Shown here: positions 24,502 to 33,657 of the stretch, piece by piece
Position numbering within the stretch: position 1 is the first letter of the stretch
How the letters are laid out: each line of letters starts with the position of its first letter
Source: Phenylobacterium haematophilum
Lineage (GTDB): Bacteria; Pseudomonadota; Alphaproteobacteria; Caulobacterales; Caulobacteraceae
NCBI RefSeq assembly: GCF_014196295.1
Contig: NZ_JACIDK010000004.1
Span: 310,001 to 374,000 of the forward strand
DNA length: 64,000 nt
Direction: 5' to 3'
The notes under the pieces: model-generated
The model's database searches: none
What the model was told of the DNA's origin: nothing
The model's input: only the letters and a program-made list of their open reading frames with translations
Position numbers and translations under genes: made by a program

Positions 24502-25266
24502 TCAGCGATGCGCGTACGGGAAGACGTCGATCGGCCCGCCGGCGACGGTGTCCGATGCGTCTACGCCCGACGCGCCGGTGGCGGCCAGTTGCGAGCGTGA
24601 ATCGTCCTGCGGCTGGAAGTCCAGGAAGACCTGCTCCAACGAGCGGGTCTCCGGCAGCACATAGACAACGCCCTTGGTGCTCTTGAAGGTCGGCAGCACG
24701 ATCTGTTGGTAGAACTCGACCGGCACATTGATGCAGCCGAACGTGATCCGATTGTCGTCGGCGCCCGGCGACCGCAGCCGCTGCAGGCGGTGTTCCCGCG
24801 GATTGTTGGTCACCACCTGATGCAGCGACACCGCAGTCTCGTAGTCCACCCAGAAGATGTCCTTGTCTCCCGGCTCCTCGCCGAAGCCCGCGACGAATCG
24901 GCCAGCAGGCGTCGTGCGTTCCTCGGGCGGAATCTTGGCGAGTTCCTTCTCGCCGATCCCGGGCGCCGAATCGTCGCCGCGCGCCAGCCCCAGCAGGGCG
25001 GGCGCCACGCCGCGAAGGCGGCCGTCAGCGCCGAACACGAAGACTTCGGCCGACACCTTGTCGATGATGATGAACGGCAGGCCGTTGTAGTCGCCGGAAG
25101 CGATCACCCAGTCGGCGAGCCGCACGACCTCTTTCGAGGCCGGCGTCTGCGCCTGCTCGGCCGGGACTTCGGGCGTCGCAGCGGCTGCGGTCGAGGCTGC
25201 AGAAACCCCGACCGACAACACGCCAAGCGCCCAGGCCGCCAACAACGCTTTCAAAGGATCGCGCAT
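24502..25266 (-). CDS. L,D-transpeptidase family protein (YkuD-like)
   Basis: 254 residues from the ATG at 25266 (MRDPLKALLAAWALGVLSVG, a signal peptide). The catalytic segment is RITFGCINVPVEFYQQ, the YkuD Ser/Thr-x-Gly-Cys motif in a variant form, with a His about 18 residues before the Cys. Such enzymes cross-link peptidoglycan or attach proteins to it. The region before it (TTPAGRFVAGFGEEPGDKDIFWVDYETAVSLHQV) matches the family's substrate-binding loop. It lies 84 bp downstream of a small lipoprotein gene on the same strand, an arrangement noted in the findings. Confidence 0.8.
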   Translation of the reverse strand: MRDPLKALLAAWALGVLSVGVSAASTAAAATPEVPAEQAQTPASKEVVRLADWVIASGDYNGLPFIIIDKVSAEVFVFGADGRLRGVAPALLGLARGDDSAPGIGEKELAKIPPEERTTPAGRFVAGFGEEPGDKDIFWVDYETAVSLHQVVTNNPREHRLQRLRSPGADDNRITFGCINVPVEFYQQIVLPTFKSTKGVVYVLPETRSLEQVFLDFQPQDDSRSQLAATGASGVDASDTVAGGPIDVFPYAHR

Positions 25267-25350
25267 GGAATTCGTCCCACCAACCCAACGCCGCAACCTG
25301 CGGCGCAAAGAACGAACGTGTGACGGCGCAGATCGTCGAAATTGGGACGA

Positions 25351-25662
25351 TCAGTTTCTCGGCATCTTTGTGGGACGCGCAGCGGCCGCCTGCTCGACCC
25401 GGTCCACCCGAGCGGTCAGTTGGTCGAGGCGCTGATTCGCGTTGCGGGCGTCGCCGGCGGCGGCCTGGGCCGCACTATTGGCGGCGTCGGCACGCTGAAT
25501 CGCATCCGTCGCCTTGGCGTCGACAGCGTCGATGCGCCCGTTCACCGTGGCGATCTGCTGATCGACATAGTCAGTTGTGGCGCAGCCGCTCAAAGCCAAC
25601 CCGCCTACCGCCAGGAGCGAGACGAACCGTACGCTCGCCCAGGGATTCTTCAGTCGGACCAT
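25351..25662 (-). CDS. Small Lpp-like lipoprotein with alanine-zipper coil
   Basis: 103 residues. The signal peptide ends in a lipobox (LALSGC, lipidated Cys at residue 27). The mature part is a single coiled coil with Ala-rich heptads (IATVNGRIDAVDAKATDAIQRADAANSAAQAAAGDARNANQRLDQLTARVDRVEQAA), as in Braun lipoprotein and related alanine-zipper lipoproteins. It should be anchored in the outer membrane and form trimers. The C-terminus (RPTKMPRN) has a Lys but not the terminal Lys of Lpp, so covalent attachment to peptidoglycan is not proven. An L,D-transpeptidase gene follows. Confidence 0.8.
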   Translation of the reverse strand: MVRLKNPWASVRFVSLLAVGGLALSGCATTDYVDQQIATVNGRIDAVDAKATDAIQRADAANSAAQAAAGDARNANQRLDQLTARVDRVEQAAAARPTKMPRN

Positions 25663-25782
25663 TTCGCACGTCCTCTATGGTTGAGAAGGAATGGTCGCCC
25701 AAACTGCTGAGCGCCTATACCCGGCGAATCCCTTAGTTCGCGTCCGCTTGTCTGCTGATGCCGCCCGCGGCTGCGCCCCCGC

Positions 25783-27018
25783 CTAGTCGGCCTTGGACTG
25801 CCCCTTTGCGCCCGCCTCGGCCGCCGCCAGGACGCGCAGGAAGTTCCCGCCCCAGATCGCGTCGACCTGCTCCTCGCTATAGCCGCGCGCCAGCAGTTCG
25901 CCTGTCACGTTGGGGGCGTCGGCCTCGTCCCGGAAGCCGGGAATGCCCGAACCATGGTTGAAGTCCGTACCGACGCCGACGTGGTCGGCCCCGATGCGCT
26001 TGGCGATGTAGTCGATGTGATCGACGTAGTCCTTCAGCGTCGCCTGGGGCGACAGGGCCCGGTAGGCGGCGAAGAACGCGTCGCGTCGCTCCGCCGGCAG
26101 ATCGTCCGCCCCCTGGTAGCCAGGCTTGTCGGCGGCTAGCCCGTATTGGGCCCGCAACGCCTTCAGACGCGGCGCATAGTCCGCCGGCGAGGGCAGCAGA
26201 TAGGCGTTGAACGGCACGACCTGCACCACCCCGCCGTTGGCCTTGATCGCGTCGAGCTCGGCGTCCGAAAGGTTGCGGGTGTTGTCGGCCAGGCCACGCG
26301 CCGCCGAGTGGGTCGCCACGACCGGCGTGCGGGTCAGTTCCAGCGTCTGGAACACGCCCTTAGGCGTCAACTGCGAGATGTCGATCAGCATCCCCAGGTC
26401 GTTCAGCCGTCCGACCGCCGCCTTGCCAAGCGGCGACAGCCCGCCGTGCTGCTCGCCCGCCCCCTGCTGCGGCCGTGAGGAATCGGCGAAGGCGTTGTTG
26501 CCGGCGTGGTTCAGCGCCGCGACCCTCACACCGTCGGCCTTCAGACGATCGAATTCAGCGACGTCGGGCTGCAGCGAGTAGGCGTTCTGGAAGCTGATCA
26601 GCACCGCGATCTTTCCCTGTCCGACGATCGTGCGCACGTCCTCGGCGGAAAGGGCGATCGCGATGTCGGCGGGATGGTCGGCCGCCAACTTGCGGATCGC
26701 CGCCAGCTTGACGTCGGCCTCCGCGCGAGCGGCCGCATGGCCCTCGGGCGTGTCCGGCCCGGTGGAGACAGCGACCGCATAGACCAGGGCGTCGACGCCG
26801 CCGGCCTTAAGCTTGTCGAGCTCCGTATAGGACCTGCCGTCCGGCGCGTAATAGCGCGCGTTGGTCCCTGACAGCAGAACGTCGACGTGGCCGTCGAGCA
26901 CCAGGGCCCGCCCGTGGACGGCCGAAACGTCCGCGGCGACCGCCGGGACCGACATCAAGGCCAGCATCGCCCCCGCGGCCAGCAGGGTGTGACGCGCCAG
27001 GCGCACGTTCGAGATCAT
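25783..27018 (-). CDS. Membrane dipeptidase (M19 family)
   Basis: 411 residues from the ATG at 27018 (GGAGAAG upstream), with a signal peptide (LLAAGAMLALMSVPAVAA). A metal-dependent TIM-barrel dipeptidase of the renal-dipeptidase type: zinc ligands in VLDGHVDVL, and further motifs in AALNHAGNNAFADS, ATHSAARGLADNTRNLSD and DHVGVGTDFNHGSGIPG. It would hydrolyse dipeptides in the periplasm. It shares the peptide-use theme of oligopeptidase B and the Opp genes in this window. Confidence 0.92.
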   Translation of the reverse strand: MISNVRLARHTLLAAGAMLALMSVPAVAADVSAVHGRALVLDGHVDVLLSGTNARYYAPDGRSYTELDKLKAGGVDALVYAVAVSTGPDTPEGHAAARAEADVKLAAIRKLAADHPADIAIALSAEDVRTIVGQGKIAVLISFQNAYSLQPDVAEFDRLKADGVRVAALNHAGNNAFADSSRPQQGAGEQHGGLSPLGKAAVGRLNDLGMLIDISQLTPKGVFQTLELTRTPVVATHSAARGLADNTRNLSDAELDAIKANGGVVQVVPFNAYLLPSPADYAPRLKALRAQYGLAADKPGYQGADDLPAERRDAFFAAYRALSPQATLKDYVDHIDYIAKRIGADHVGVGTDFNHGSGIPGFRDEADAPNVTGELLARGYSEEQVDAIWGGNFLRVLAAAEAGAKGQSKAD

Positions 27019-27144
27019 GATCTTCTCCAATGAAACCGGCGCCGCCCCAGCGCGATCGCCGCTATATTCCCACACTGTTGATAGGAATTATTGTCTCAAC
27101 GGAGATTTTCTGCCGCAGCTAGGAGCTAGGCCGCAGCGGGGCGA

Positions 27145-27171
27145 CAAGGCGAGGGACGCGCCCTCGCCTTG
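27145..27171 (-). terminator. Hairpin at the end of the RND efflux operon
   Basis: CAAGGCGAGGG and CCCTCGCCTTG form a perfect 11-bp stem with a 5-nt loop, 6 bp beyond the stop of the outer-membrane gene. No clear T tract. Confidence 0.55.
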
Positions 27172-27177
27172 CACAGG

Positions 27178-28581
27178 TCATTCGCCGCCGGCTTCCCAGC
27201 CACCGCCCAGCGCCTTGAAGAGGGCGATCTGGCTGGTGGTCACCTGGGCGTCGGACTGGGCAAGCTGGGCCTCCAGCGAAGCCAGTTGGCGCTCGGCCAC
27301 CAGCACGTTCAGCAGACTGTCGACGCCGGCTTCATTGCGCAGCCGGGCCAACCGCGCCGCGGTCGCGCCTTCGTCACGGGCGCGCTTGAGCGCGGCGCGG
27401 CGATCAAGCTCGCGGGCGTACTGGGTCAACGCTGTCTCGGTCTCCTGCAGCGCGGTCAGGTTGGCCTTCTCGAAGTTGGCCAGCGCCGCCTCGGCCCCGG
27501 CGCCTGCCTGCTTCACGCGGGCGCGGGCGGCCAGGATGTTCGGGAAGCTCCAGTTGATCAGCGGCCCGACATTGAAGGTGTAGTCGTCGCCGAGATCTCC
27601 GGTCCGCGCGCCCGTGGTGGCGATGCCGCCGCCAATGGTCACGGACGGGTAGAGCGAGGCGGTCGCGATGCCGATCCGGGCGGTGGCCGCGGCGAGCTCA
27701 CGCTCGGCTTGGCGCACGTCCGGACGCCGGGCGAGCATGCCCGCGCCGTCGCCGACCGGGATCGCCTGGACCACCTGCGGGGTGGTCTGGCAACTCAGCA
27801 CCGCCTGGGGCGCCTCGGCCGGCGTCTTGCCGGTCAGCAGGGCCAGTCGGAACAGCGCCGCCGACCGCTGGGCGTCGAGAGACGGCAGCACCGCCTTCGA
27901 GGTCTCCAGCTGCGTCGCCGCCGCCGAGGTGTCGGCCGCGGTGCCGCGTCCGGCTTCGAGCTGACGAGCGGTCAGGTCATAGGTGTTCTGCTGCAGCTCG
28001 ATGGTACGCCGGGTCACCGCGATCTGGGCGTTGGCCGCACAGATATCGGCATAAGCCCGGGCGGTCTCGGCGGCGACCGAGACCCGAACCACGTCGAGCG
28101 CCGCTTGCGCGGCGGCCACGTCGGCGCGGTTGGCCTCTAGGCTGCGACGCACGCGGCCGAACAGGTCGACCTCGTAGGACATGTCGAAGCCGGCCCGGTA
28201 CTGGTCGCCGTCGGCGAACTGGCCCGTCACCAGGTCCTGGCCCCGGACCCGCTGGCCCGAGGCCGAGATGGTGGTCGACGGCAGCAGCCCCGAGCGGGTC
28301 TCGTTCAGCACCGCCCGCACCCGGGAGAGGTTCGCGGCGGCGACGGCGACGTCCTTGTTGGCGACCAGGGCCTCCTGAACCAGACCATCGAGGGTCGGAT
28401 CCTGGAACAGCCGCCACCAGTCGCCGGGCGGAGCCTCGGCCGCGGCGATCCCCGGTTCGGCCGAGATGAACGTCCCCTGCCCCGACGCGACCGGCGCCGG
28501 GACCTTGTAGTTCGGTCCGGCGGCGCAGGCGGTCAGCGCCGTGGCGCCCAGCAGCGCAGGGATCATCTTAAGGCGGATCAC
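27178..28581 (-). CDS. RND efflux outer-membrane lipoprotein (NodT/OprM family)
   Basis: 467 residues from the GTG at 28581, which overlaps the RND pump stop as GTGA; an internal ATG at 28566 is less likely because the basic start MIRLK supports a lipoprotein signal peptide ending LTAC. The mature protein is a TolC-like channel with long helical segments (ALVANKDVAVAAANLSRVRAVLNETRSGLLPS, DVAAAQAALDVVRVSVAAETARAYADICAANAQIAVTRR) and the GDWWRLFQDPTLDGL start typical of NodT. It closes the efflux complex across the outer membrane. Confidence 0.95.
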   Translation of the reverse strand: MIRLKMIPALLGATALTACAAGPNYKVPAPVASGQGTFISAEPGIAAAEAPPGDWWRLFQDPTLDGLVQEALVANKDVAVAAANLSRVRAVLNETRSGLLPSTTISASGQRVRGQDLVTGQFADGDQYRAGFDMSYEVDLFGRVRRSLEANRADVAAAQAALDVVRVSVAAETARAYADICAANAQIAVTRRTIELQQNTYDLTARQLEAGRGTAADTSAAATQLETSKAVLPSLDAQRSAALFRLALLTGKTPAEAPQAVLSCQTTPQVVQAIPVGDGAGMLARRPDVRQAERELAAATARIGIATASLYPSVTIGGGIATTGARTGDLGDDYTFNVGPLINWSFPNILAARARVKQAGAGAEAALANFEKANLTALQETETALTQYARELDRRAALKRARDEGATAARLARLRNEAGVDSLLNVLVAERQLASLEAQLAQSDAQVTTSQIALFKALGGGWEAGGE

Positions 28582-31500
28582 TTCGCGCCTCCTTCGTACT
28601 CGAGCGGGTGGTGCGGCGTGCCGCCCCCGGTGGTCGGATAGGTCTTCTCTTCCTTGCCCTTGGCCTTCGGCAGGCGCGCGGCCAGCCAGCGACAGAGCAC
28701 GTAGAAGACCGGCGTGAAGATCAGGCCGAAGATGGTCACCCCCAGCATCCCGAAGAACACCGCCGTGCCCAGCGCCTGACGCATCTCCGCCCCCGGCCCC
28801 GTCGCGATCGCCAGCGGCAGCACGCCCAGGATGAAGGCGAACGAGGTCATCAAGATCGGCCGCAGACGCGTCCGGGCCGCCTGAATGGCCGCGTCGAACC
28901 GATTGGCGCCCTCGTCTTCTTCCGCCTGCTTGGCGAATTCGACGATGAGGATCGCGTTCTTGGCGGCGAGCGCGACGAGGACGATCAGGCCGATCTGGGT
29001 CAGGATGTTGTTGTCCTGGCCACGCAGGTTCACCCCGAGGATCGCTGCGAGGATACACATCGGCACGATCAGGATGACCGCCAGCGGCAGGGTAAAGGCC
29101 TCGTACTGGGCAGCCAGCACCAGGAACACGAACACCACCGCGAGGACGAAGATCAGGGCGCCGGAGTTGCCGGCCGCCTTCTCCTGGTAGGCCAGTTCCG
29201 TCCACTCGTAGCTGAAGCCGGCCGGCAGCACCTTGGCCGCATGCTGCTCCATCGCCGTGAGCGCATCGCCCGAGGCGACCCCCGGAGGCGCGCCGCCCTG
29301 CACTTCTGCGGCGGGGAAGAGGTTGTAGCGGACCACGCGGACCGGACCGGTCTCGTCCTTCACTGTGGCCAGCGAGCCCAGCGGAACCATGCCGCCGGAA
29401 GCGGAACGGACCTTGATGCCGGCGATGTCGGACGGATCGTCCCGCGCGTCGGACTCCGCCTGCGCGGTCACCCGGAAGGTGCGGCCGAGCAGGTTGAAGT
29501 CGTTGACGTAGGTCGAGCCGAGATAGGTGCTCATGGCGTCATAGATCGCGCCGGGCTGAACCCCCATCAGCAGAGCCTTGTCGCGGTCGATCTCGGCGGT
29601 CACCCGGGGCGAGCCGGTGTTGAACTGCGAGAAGACGCCGACCGTGCTCTGCGGGGTCTGCGAGGCGGCGCCGACGAGACCGTTGGCGGCCTGCTCCAGC
29701 GCGGCGTAGCCGGCGCCCGAGCGGTCCTGGACCATCATCTTGAAGCCGCCGGCATTGCCCATGCCCTCGACGGGCGGCGGAGCCAGGAAGAAGATGTTCG
29801 CTTCCTGAATGCCCGACAGGCGACCCATGACCATGCCCGCCATGTTGTCGGCGCTCATTTCCTTGCCGCGCTTGGACCAGTCGTCGAGCTTCACGAAGAA
29901 CACGCCGCCGTTGGACATGGCCGAGAAGCTGGCTCCGTCGAGGCCGGCGAAGGCGGAGACGCCCTGAACGCCAGGGGTGTCCTGCACGATGGCCGCGGCT
30001 TGGCGGACGACAGCATCCGTACGCTCGAGCGAGGCGCCCGGCGGAAGCTGGACGACGCCGATCAGGAAGCCCTGGTCCTGCTGCGGGATAAAGCCGGTCG
30101 GAGTGGCGGTCAGGCGCCAGCCGGTCAGCAGGATCAGGCCCGCATAGATCACCAGCACGATCATGCTGGCGCGCACCAGGCGGGCGGTCAGCGCGCCGTA
30201 CTTGTCGCTCAGCCAATCGAAGCCGCTGTTGAACTTCTGACCGGCCATCTTGATCGGCCGCATCCAGCGCGGGCCGGTGTCGAGAGAATGCTCGACGTGC
30301 GGCTTCAGCAGGAGCGCGGCCAGGGCCGGCGACAGGGTCAGTGAGGTTAGCAGCGAGATCACCGAGGCCGCCGAGATGGTCACGGCGAACTGGCGGAAGA
30401 ACATGCCGGGGATGCCGGGCATGAACGCGGTCGGCACGAACACAGCCAGCAGCACCAGCCCAATGGCGATCAGGGCGCCGGACACTTCGTCCATGGTCCT
30501 GAAGGCCGCCTCCCTGGGCGTCATGCCTCGACGTATGTTCCGCTCGACCGCCTCGACGACGACGATGGCGTCGTCGACCACGATGCCGACCGCCAGCACG
30601 AGGGCGAACATCGACAGCGAGTTCAACGAGTAGCCAAGCGCCAATTGGACCGCGAAGGTGCCGACCAGCGCGACCGGGATGGCGAGGATCGGAATGATCG
30701 CCGCGCGCCAAGTCTGCAGGAACACCATGATCACGACGACGACGAGGATCACCGCTTCGAACAGAGTGCTCTGCACCGACGAGACCGACGCCTCGACGAA
30801 TTCGGTCGGGTTGTAGGGGATGGAGTAGCTCACGCCTTGAGGCATGGACGGCTTGAGTTCCTCGACCGCCTTCATGACTTCGGCGGCGGTCGACAGAGCG
30901 TTGGCGCCCGGCTGCTGGATAATCGCCAGGCCGATGCCGCGGTTGCCGTCGAAGTAGCCGCGCATCCCGTAGTCCTGGGCGCCCAGCTCGACCCGGCCGA
31001 TGTCGCGTACGCGCGTCACGCGTCCGTCGGCGTCGGTGCGGATGACGATGTTGGCGAACTCTTCCGGGTCGGCCAGACGGCCCTGGACCTGCACCGGCAG
31101 CTGGAAGGCCGCGCCGGTGTCGTTCGGGGCCTGGCCGAGAGCGCCGCCCGCGGCCTGGACGTTCTGGGCCCGAAGCGCCGCCACGATCTCGTCTGAGGTC
31201 AGGTTGCGCGCTGAGGCCTTGCCGGGGTCGATCCAGACCCGCATCGAGTAGAAGCCGCCGCCGAACACCTGCACGCCGCCGACGCCCTTGATGCGCAGCA
31301 GACGGTCGCGAACCGTCGAGTTCGCGAAGTTGCCGATGTGGTCGAGGTCGGCGTTCGGGTCCTCCGAGGTCAGGGCGACCAGCAGCAGGAAGCCGGACAG
31401 CTGCTTGTTCACAGTGACGCCGACTTGGCGCACCTGCTCTGGCAGGCGCGGCGTGGCGAGCGCCACCCGGTTCTGGACGAGCACCTGCGCGGCGTCGAGG

Positions 31501-31802
31501 TCGGTGCCCGGCTCGAAGGTCACGGAAATCGTCGCCATGCCGTCGGCGGTCGACGACGAGGTCATGTAGAGCATGCCCTCGACGCCGTTGATTTCCTGTT
31601 CGATCGGCGCGGCGACAGTCTCGGCGAGAGTCTCGGCCGAGGCGCCGGGATAGACGGCGGTGACCGCGATGGTCGGGGGCGCGATGTCCGGGTACTGCGA
31701 CAGCGGCAGTAGCGGCAAGGCGAAGGCCCCGATCAGGGCGATGAACACCGACAGCACGCCCGCGAAGATCGGGCGGTCGATGAAGAAGTGCGAGAAACGC
31801 AT
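28578..31802 (-). CDS. RND multidrug efflux pump permease (HAE1/AcrB family)
   Basis: 1074 residues, the normal size of AcrB/MexB-type pumps. Twelve membrane helices with two large periplasmic loops; the N-terminus (FFIDRPIFAGVLSVFIALIGAFALPLLPLSQYPDI) is diagnostic. The proton-relay Asp pair is at residues 410-411 in GIVVDDAIVVVEAVERN, and the C-terminal half has LRPILMTSFAFILGVLPLAIATGPGAEMRQALGTAVFFGM. It exports drugs or other hydrophobic compounds using the proton gradient. It is the middle gene of an adaptor-pump-channel operon. Confidence 0.97.
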   Translation of the reverse strand: MRFSHFFIDRPIFAGVLSVFIALIGAFALPLLPLSQYPDIAPPTIAVTAVYPGASAETLAETVAAPIEQEINGVEGMLYMTSSSTADGMATISVTFEPGTDLDAAQVLVQNRVALATPRLPEQVRQVGVTVNKQLSGFLLLVALTSEDPNADLDHIGNFANSTVRDRLLRIKGVGGVQVFGGGFYSMRVWIDPGKASARNLTSDEIVAALRAQNVQAAGGALGQAPNDTGAAFQLPVQVQGRLADPEEFANIVIRTDADGRVTRVRDIGRVELGAQDYGMRGYFDGNRGIGLAIIQQPGANALSTAAEVMKAVEELKPSMPQGVSYSIPYNPTEFVEASVSSVQSTLFEAVILVVVVIMVFLQTWRAAIIPILAIPVALVGTFAVQLALGYSLNSLSMFALVLAVGIVVDDAIVVVEAVERNIRRGMTPREAAFRTMDEVSGALIAIGLVLLAVFVPTAFMPGIPGMFFRQFAVTISAASVISLLTSLTLSPALAALLLKPHVEHSLDTGPRWMRPIKMAGQKFNSGFDWLSDKYGALTARLVRASMIVLVIYAGLILLTGWRLTATPTGFIPQQDQGFLIGVVQLPPGASLERTDAVVRQAAAIVQDTPGVQGVSAFAGLDGASFSAMSNGGVFFVKLDDWSKRGKEMSADNMAGMVMGRLSGIQEANIFFLAPPPVEGMGNAGGFKMMVQDRSGAGYAALEQAANGLVGAASQTPQSTVGVFSQFNTGSPRVTAEIDRDKALLMGVQPGAIYDAMSTYLGSTYVNDFNLLGRTFRVTAQAESDARDDPSDIAGIKVRSASGGMVPLGSLATVKDETGPVRVVRYNLFPAAEVQGGAPPGVASGDALTAMEQHAAKVLPAGFSYEWTELAYQEKAAGNSGALIFVLAVVFVFLVLAAQYEAFTLPLAVILIVPMCILAAILGVNLRGQDNNILTQIGLIVLVALAAKNAILIVEFAKQAEEDEGANRFDAAIQAARTRLRPILMTSFAFILGVLPLAIATGPGAEMRQALGTAVFFGMLGVTIFGLIFTPVFYVLCRWLAARLPKAKGKEEKTYPTTGGGTPHHPLEYEGGAK

Positions 31803-31826
31803 GGATTCCGGTCCTGGATCGGGCCC

Positions 31827-32975
31827 TTAGCGGGCGCCGACCGGCGTGGCGCTCGAGGCCACGGGAATGGTGACAGTGGACGTAGCTTGCGCCGCGGCCT
31901 TCTTGGGCTCGATCGTCACGACCTTGGCCTTGACCTTCATGTTCGGACCCATCAGGCGGACGCCGCCGTTCACGATGACCCTGTCGTCGGGCTTGATGCC
32001 GCTGCGGATGACCCGCAGGCCCTGGGTGGTCGGGCCAAGCTCGACCGGCTTCAGGGTCACCGAGCCGTCGGCGGCCACAACATTAACCGCCTTGCGGGCG
32101 CCGTCGGCGACAATGGCGTCTTCCGGCACCAGCAGCGCGTCATAGGCTTGGCCGCCTTCGACCTTGGCCTTGGCGAACATCCCCGGCTTCAGGAAGCCGT
32201 TCGGGTTGGGAACCACGGCCCGCATGCGGATGGCGCCGGACTGGCCGTCGATGCTGTTGTCGGTGAAATCGACCTGGCCGGTCCATCGGTAGTCGGCCTC
32301 GTCCTGCAGACGGATCTGCACCTTTCCGCCCTTGCCCGTCGCCCTCTGATCCTTGAGCAGCTGGGCTTCGGAAGCGTCGAACAGGAAGTGGATCGGCGTG
32401 GTGGAGACGATCGTGGTCAGCACGTCCGCACCGGCGCCGCCGCCGGAGATGACGTTGCCCGGATCGACCCGGCGGTCCGAGACGACGCCCGAGGTCGGGG
32501 CGGTGACGCGGGTGAATTCCAGGTCCAGGGCTCGGGCCTGCACGGTCGCCTGGGCGACCTCGCTGGCGGCGCGCTTGTTGTCGTACTCCTCGCGGCTGAT
32601 GGCCTGAACCTTCAGCAAAGTTTCGGCGCGGGCCAGGTCGGCGGCGGCCAGCTTGGCCTGCGCCCGGGCTGCGGCGAGCTGCGCCTCTGCCGGACGCGGG
32701 TCCAGGGTGAACAGCAGTTGGCCCTTCCTGACGAACTGGCCTTCGCGGAAGTGAGCGGCTTGCAAGTAGCCGCTGGTGCGGGCGCGCACATCGACGCGCT
32801 CCGGCGCTTCGAAGCGTCCAGTGAAATCGTCCCAATCGACGACCGATTGCCGCAGCGGCGTGGCGACGGACACTTCCGGCGCCGGCATCTGCGGCGGGCC
32901 CTCTGGTTTGCCGCATCCGGCCAGAACCAATGCAGCGGCGGCCGTTGCGACGAACGGCGCGAAAAACTTACGCAT
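31827..32975 (-). CDS. RND efflux periplasmic adaptor (membrane fusion protein)
   Basis: 382 residues. A lipoprotein signal peptide ends in LVLAGC (Cys 21). The rest has the adaptor architecture: barrel-sandwich halves (DVRARTSGYLQAAHFREGQFVRKGQLLFTLDPRP and RVTAPTSGVVSDRRVDPGNVIS) flanking an alpha-helical hairpin, and a beta-barrel and membrane-proximal part (LKPGMFAKAKVEGG, VNVVAADGSVTLKPVELG). It links the pump to the outer-membrane channel. First gene of the operon, 31 bp from the nearer copy of the twin 16-bp repeats. Confidence 0.95.
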   Translation of the reverse strand: MRKFFAPFVATAAAALVLAGCGKPEGPPQMPAPEVSVATPLRQSVVDWDDFTGRFEAPERVDVRARTSGYLQAAHFREGQFVRKGQLLFTLDPRPAEAQLAAARAQAKLAAADLARAETLLKVQAISREEYDNKRAASEVAQATVQARALDLEFTRVTAPTSGVVSDRRVDPGNVISGGGAGADVLTTIVSTTPIHFLFDASEAQLLKDQRATGKGGKVQIRLQDEADYRWTGQVDFTDNSIDGQSGAIRMRAVVPNPNGFLKPGMFAKAKVEGGQAYDALLVPEDAIVADGARKAVNVVAADGSVTLKPVELGPTTQGLRVIRSGIKPDDRVIVNGGVRLMGPNMKVKAKVVTIEPKKAAAQATSTVTIPVASSATPVGAR

Positions 32976-33005
32976 GATTTATCCCACGGGCGGGGGAGCG
33001 CCCAA

Positions 33006-33062
33006 GTCAACGGTTGATGACTTTTACATCGACACGGCGTACATATGTCAACAGCCGATGAC
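33006..33062. promoter_or_regulatory. Twin 16-bp operators for the divergent TetR regulator
   Basis: GTCAACGGTTGATGAC at 33006-33021 and GTCAACAGCCGATGAC at 33047-33062 differ only in the core. Each is an imperfect palindrome with GTCA/TGAC ends. They are 41 bp apart start to start (about four helical turns), in the divergent region between the efflux operon and the TetR gene. Confidence 0.7.
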
Positions 33063-33084
33063 AACAAGGGAGCGAACGGCGAAA

Positions 33085-33657
33085 ATGGCCGAAAATGTGG
33101 CGCCGGTGCGTGCGCGCAACGCGGCGGCGACGAGACAAGCGATCCTCGATGCGGCGAAAAACCGTTTCGCCAAAGAGGGTTATGACGGCGCGAGCCTCCG
33201 CGAGATCGCCGCCGAAGCCCGCGTCGACGCGGCGCTCGTCTCGCGTTATTTCGGCTCCAAAGAGGAACTCTTCGTCGAGGTCCTGAACTGCGGACCTGAC
33301 GCTACGGAACTCTTTCAGGGCGAACTCAGCCAGTTCGGCGAGCGCGTCGCCGACAAGCTCCTCGATGATCCTGACCGCCAGGACGGCCTGGACCACCTCC
33401 TGATCATGCTGCGTTCGGCCTCGTCCCCGGCCGCCGCAGAGCCGCTTCGCCGTTCCATGCGGATCTGGTTTCACGACCCCTTCGCGGCCTTTCTCGGCGG
33501 CCCCGAGGCCGACGTCCGCGCCCGCCTGGCCGGCGACCTGATCATGGGCGTCGCGATCTCCCGCGCCATTACCGACGATCATGATCTCGACGTCGAAGGG
33601 CGGGCCGCTCTGCGCCGCAGGCTGGCGAAGGTCATCCAGGCGGCGATCGACCCCTAG
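33085..33657 (+). CDS. TetR family repressor of the efflux operon
   Basis: 190 residues from the ATG at 33085; an ATG at 33058 would add nine residues but overlaps the second operator and has no ribosome site. The N-terminal helix-turn-helix is TRQAILDAAKNRFAKEGYDGASLREIAAEARVDAALVSRYFGSKEELFVEVL. The C-terminal ligand domain is unremarkable. It is divergent from the RND operon with twin 16-bp repeats between them, so it most likely represses the pump and itself. Its stop overlaps the stop of the Lrp-like gene in a shared CTAG. Confidence 0.9.
   Translation: MAENVAPVRARNAAATRQAILDAAKNRFAKEGYDGASLREIAAEARVDAALVSRYFGSKEELFVEVLNCGPDATELFQGELSQFGERVADKLLDDPDRQDGLDHLLIMLRSASSPAAAEPLRRSMRIWFHDPFAAFLGGPEADVRARLAGDLIMGVAISRAITDDHDLDVEGRAALRRRLAKVIQAAIDP

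Noticed and set aside
28582..29205. N-terminal extension of the NodT channel gene into the RND pump
   Set aside because: Out of frame with the pump; the lipoprotein signal starts at 28581.
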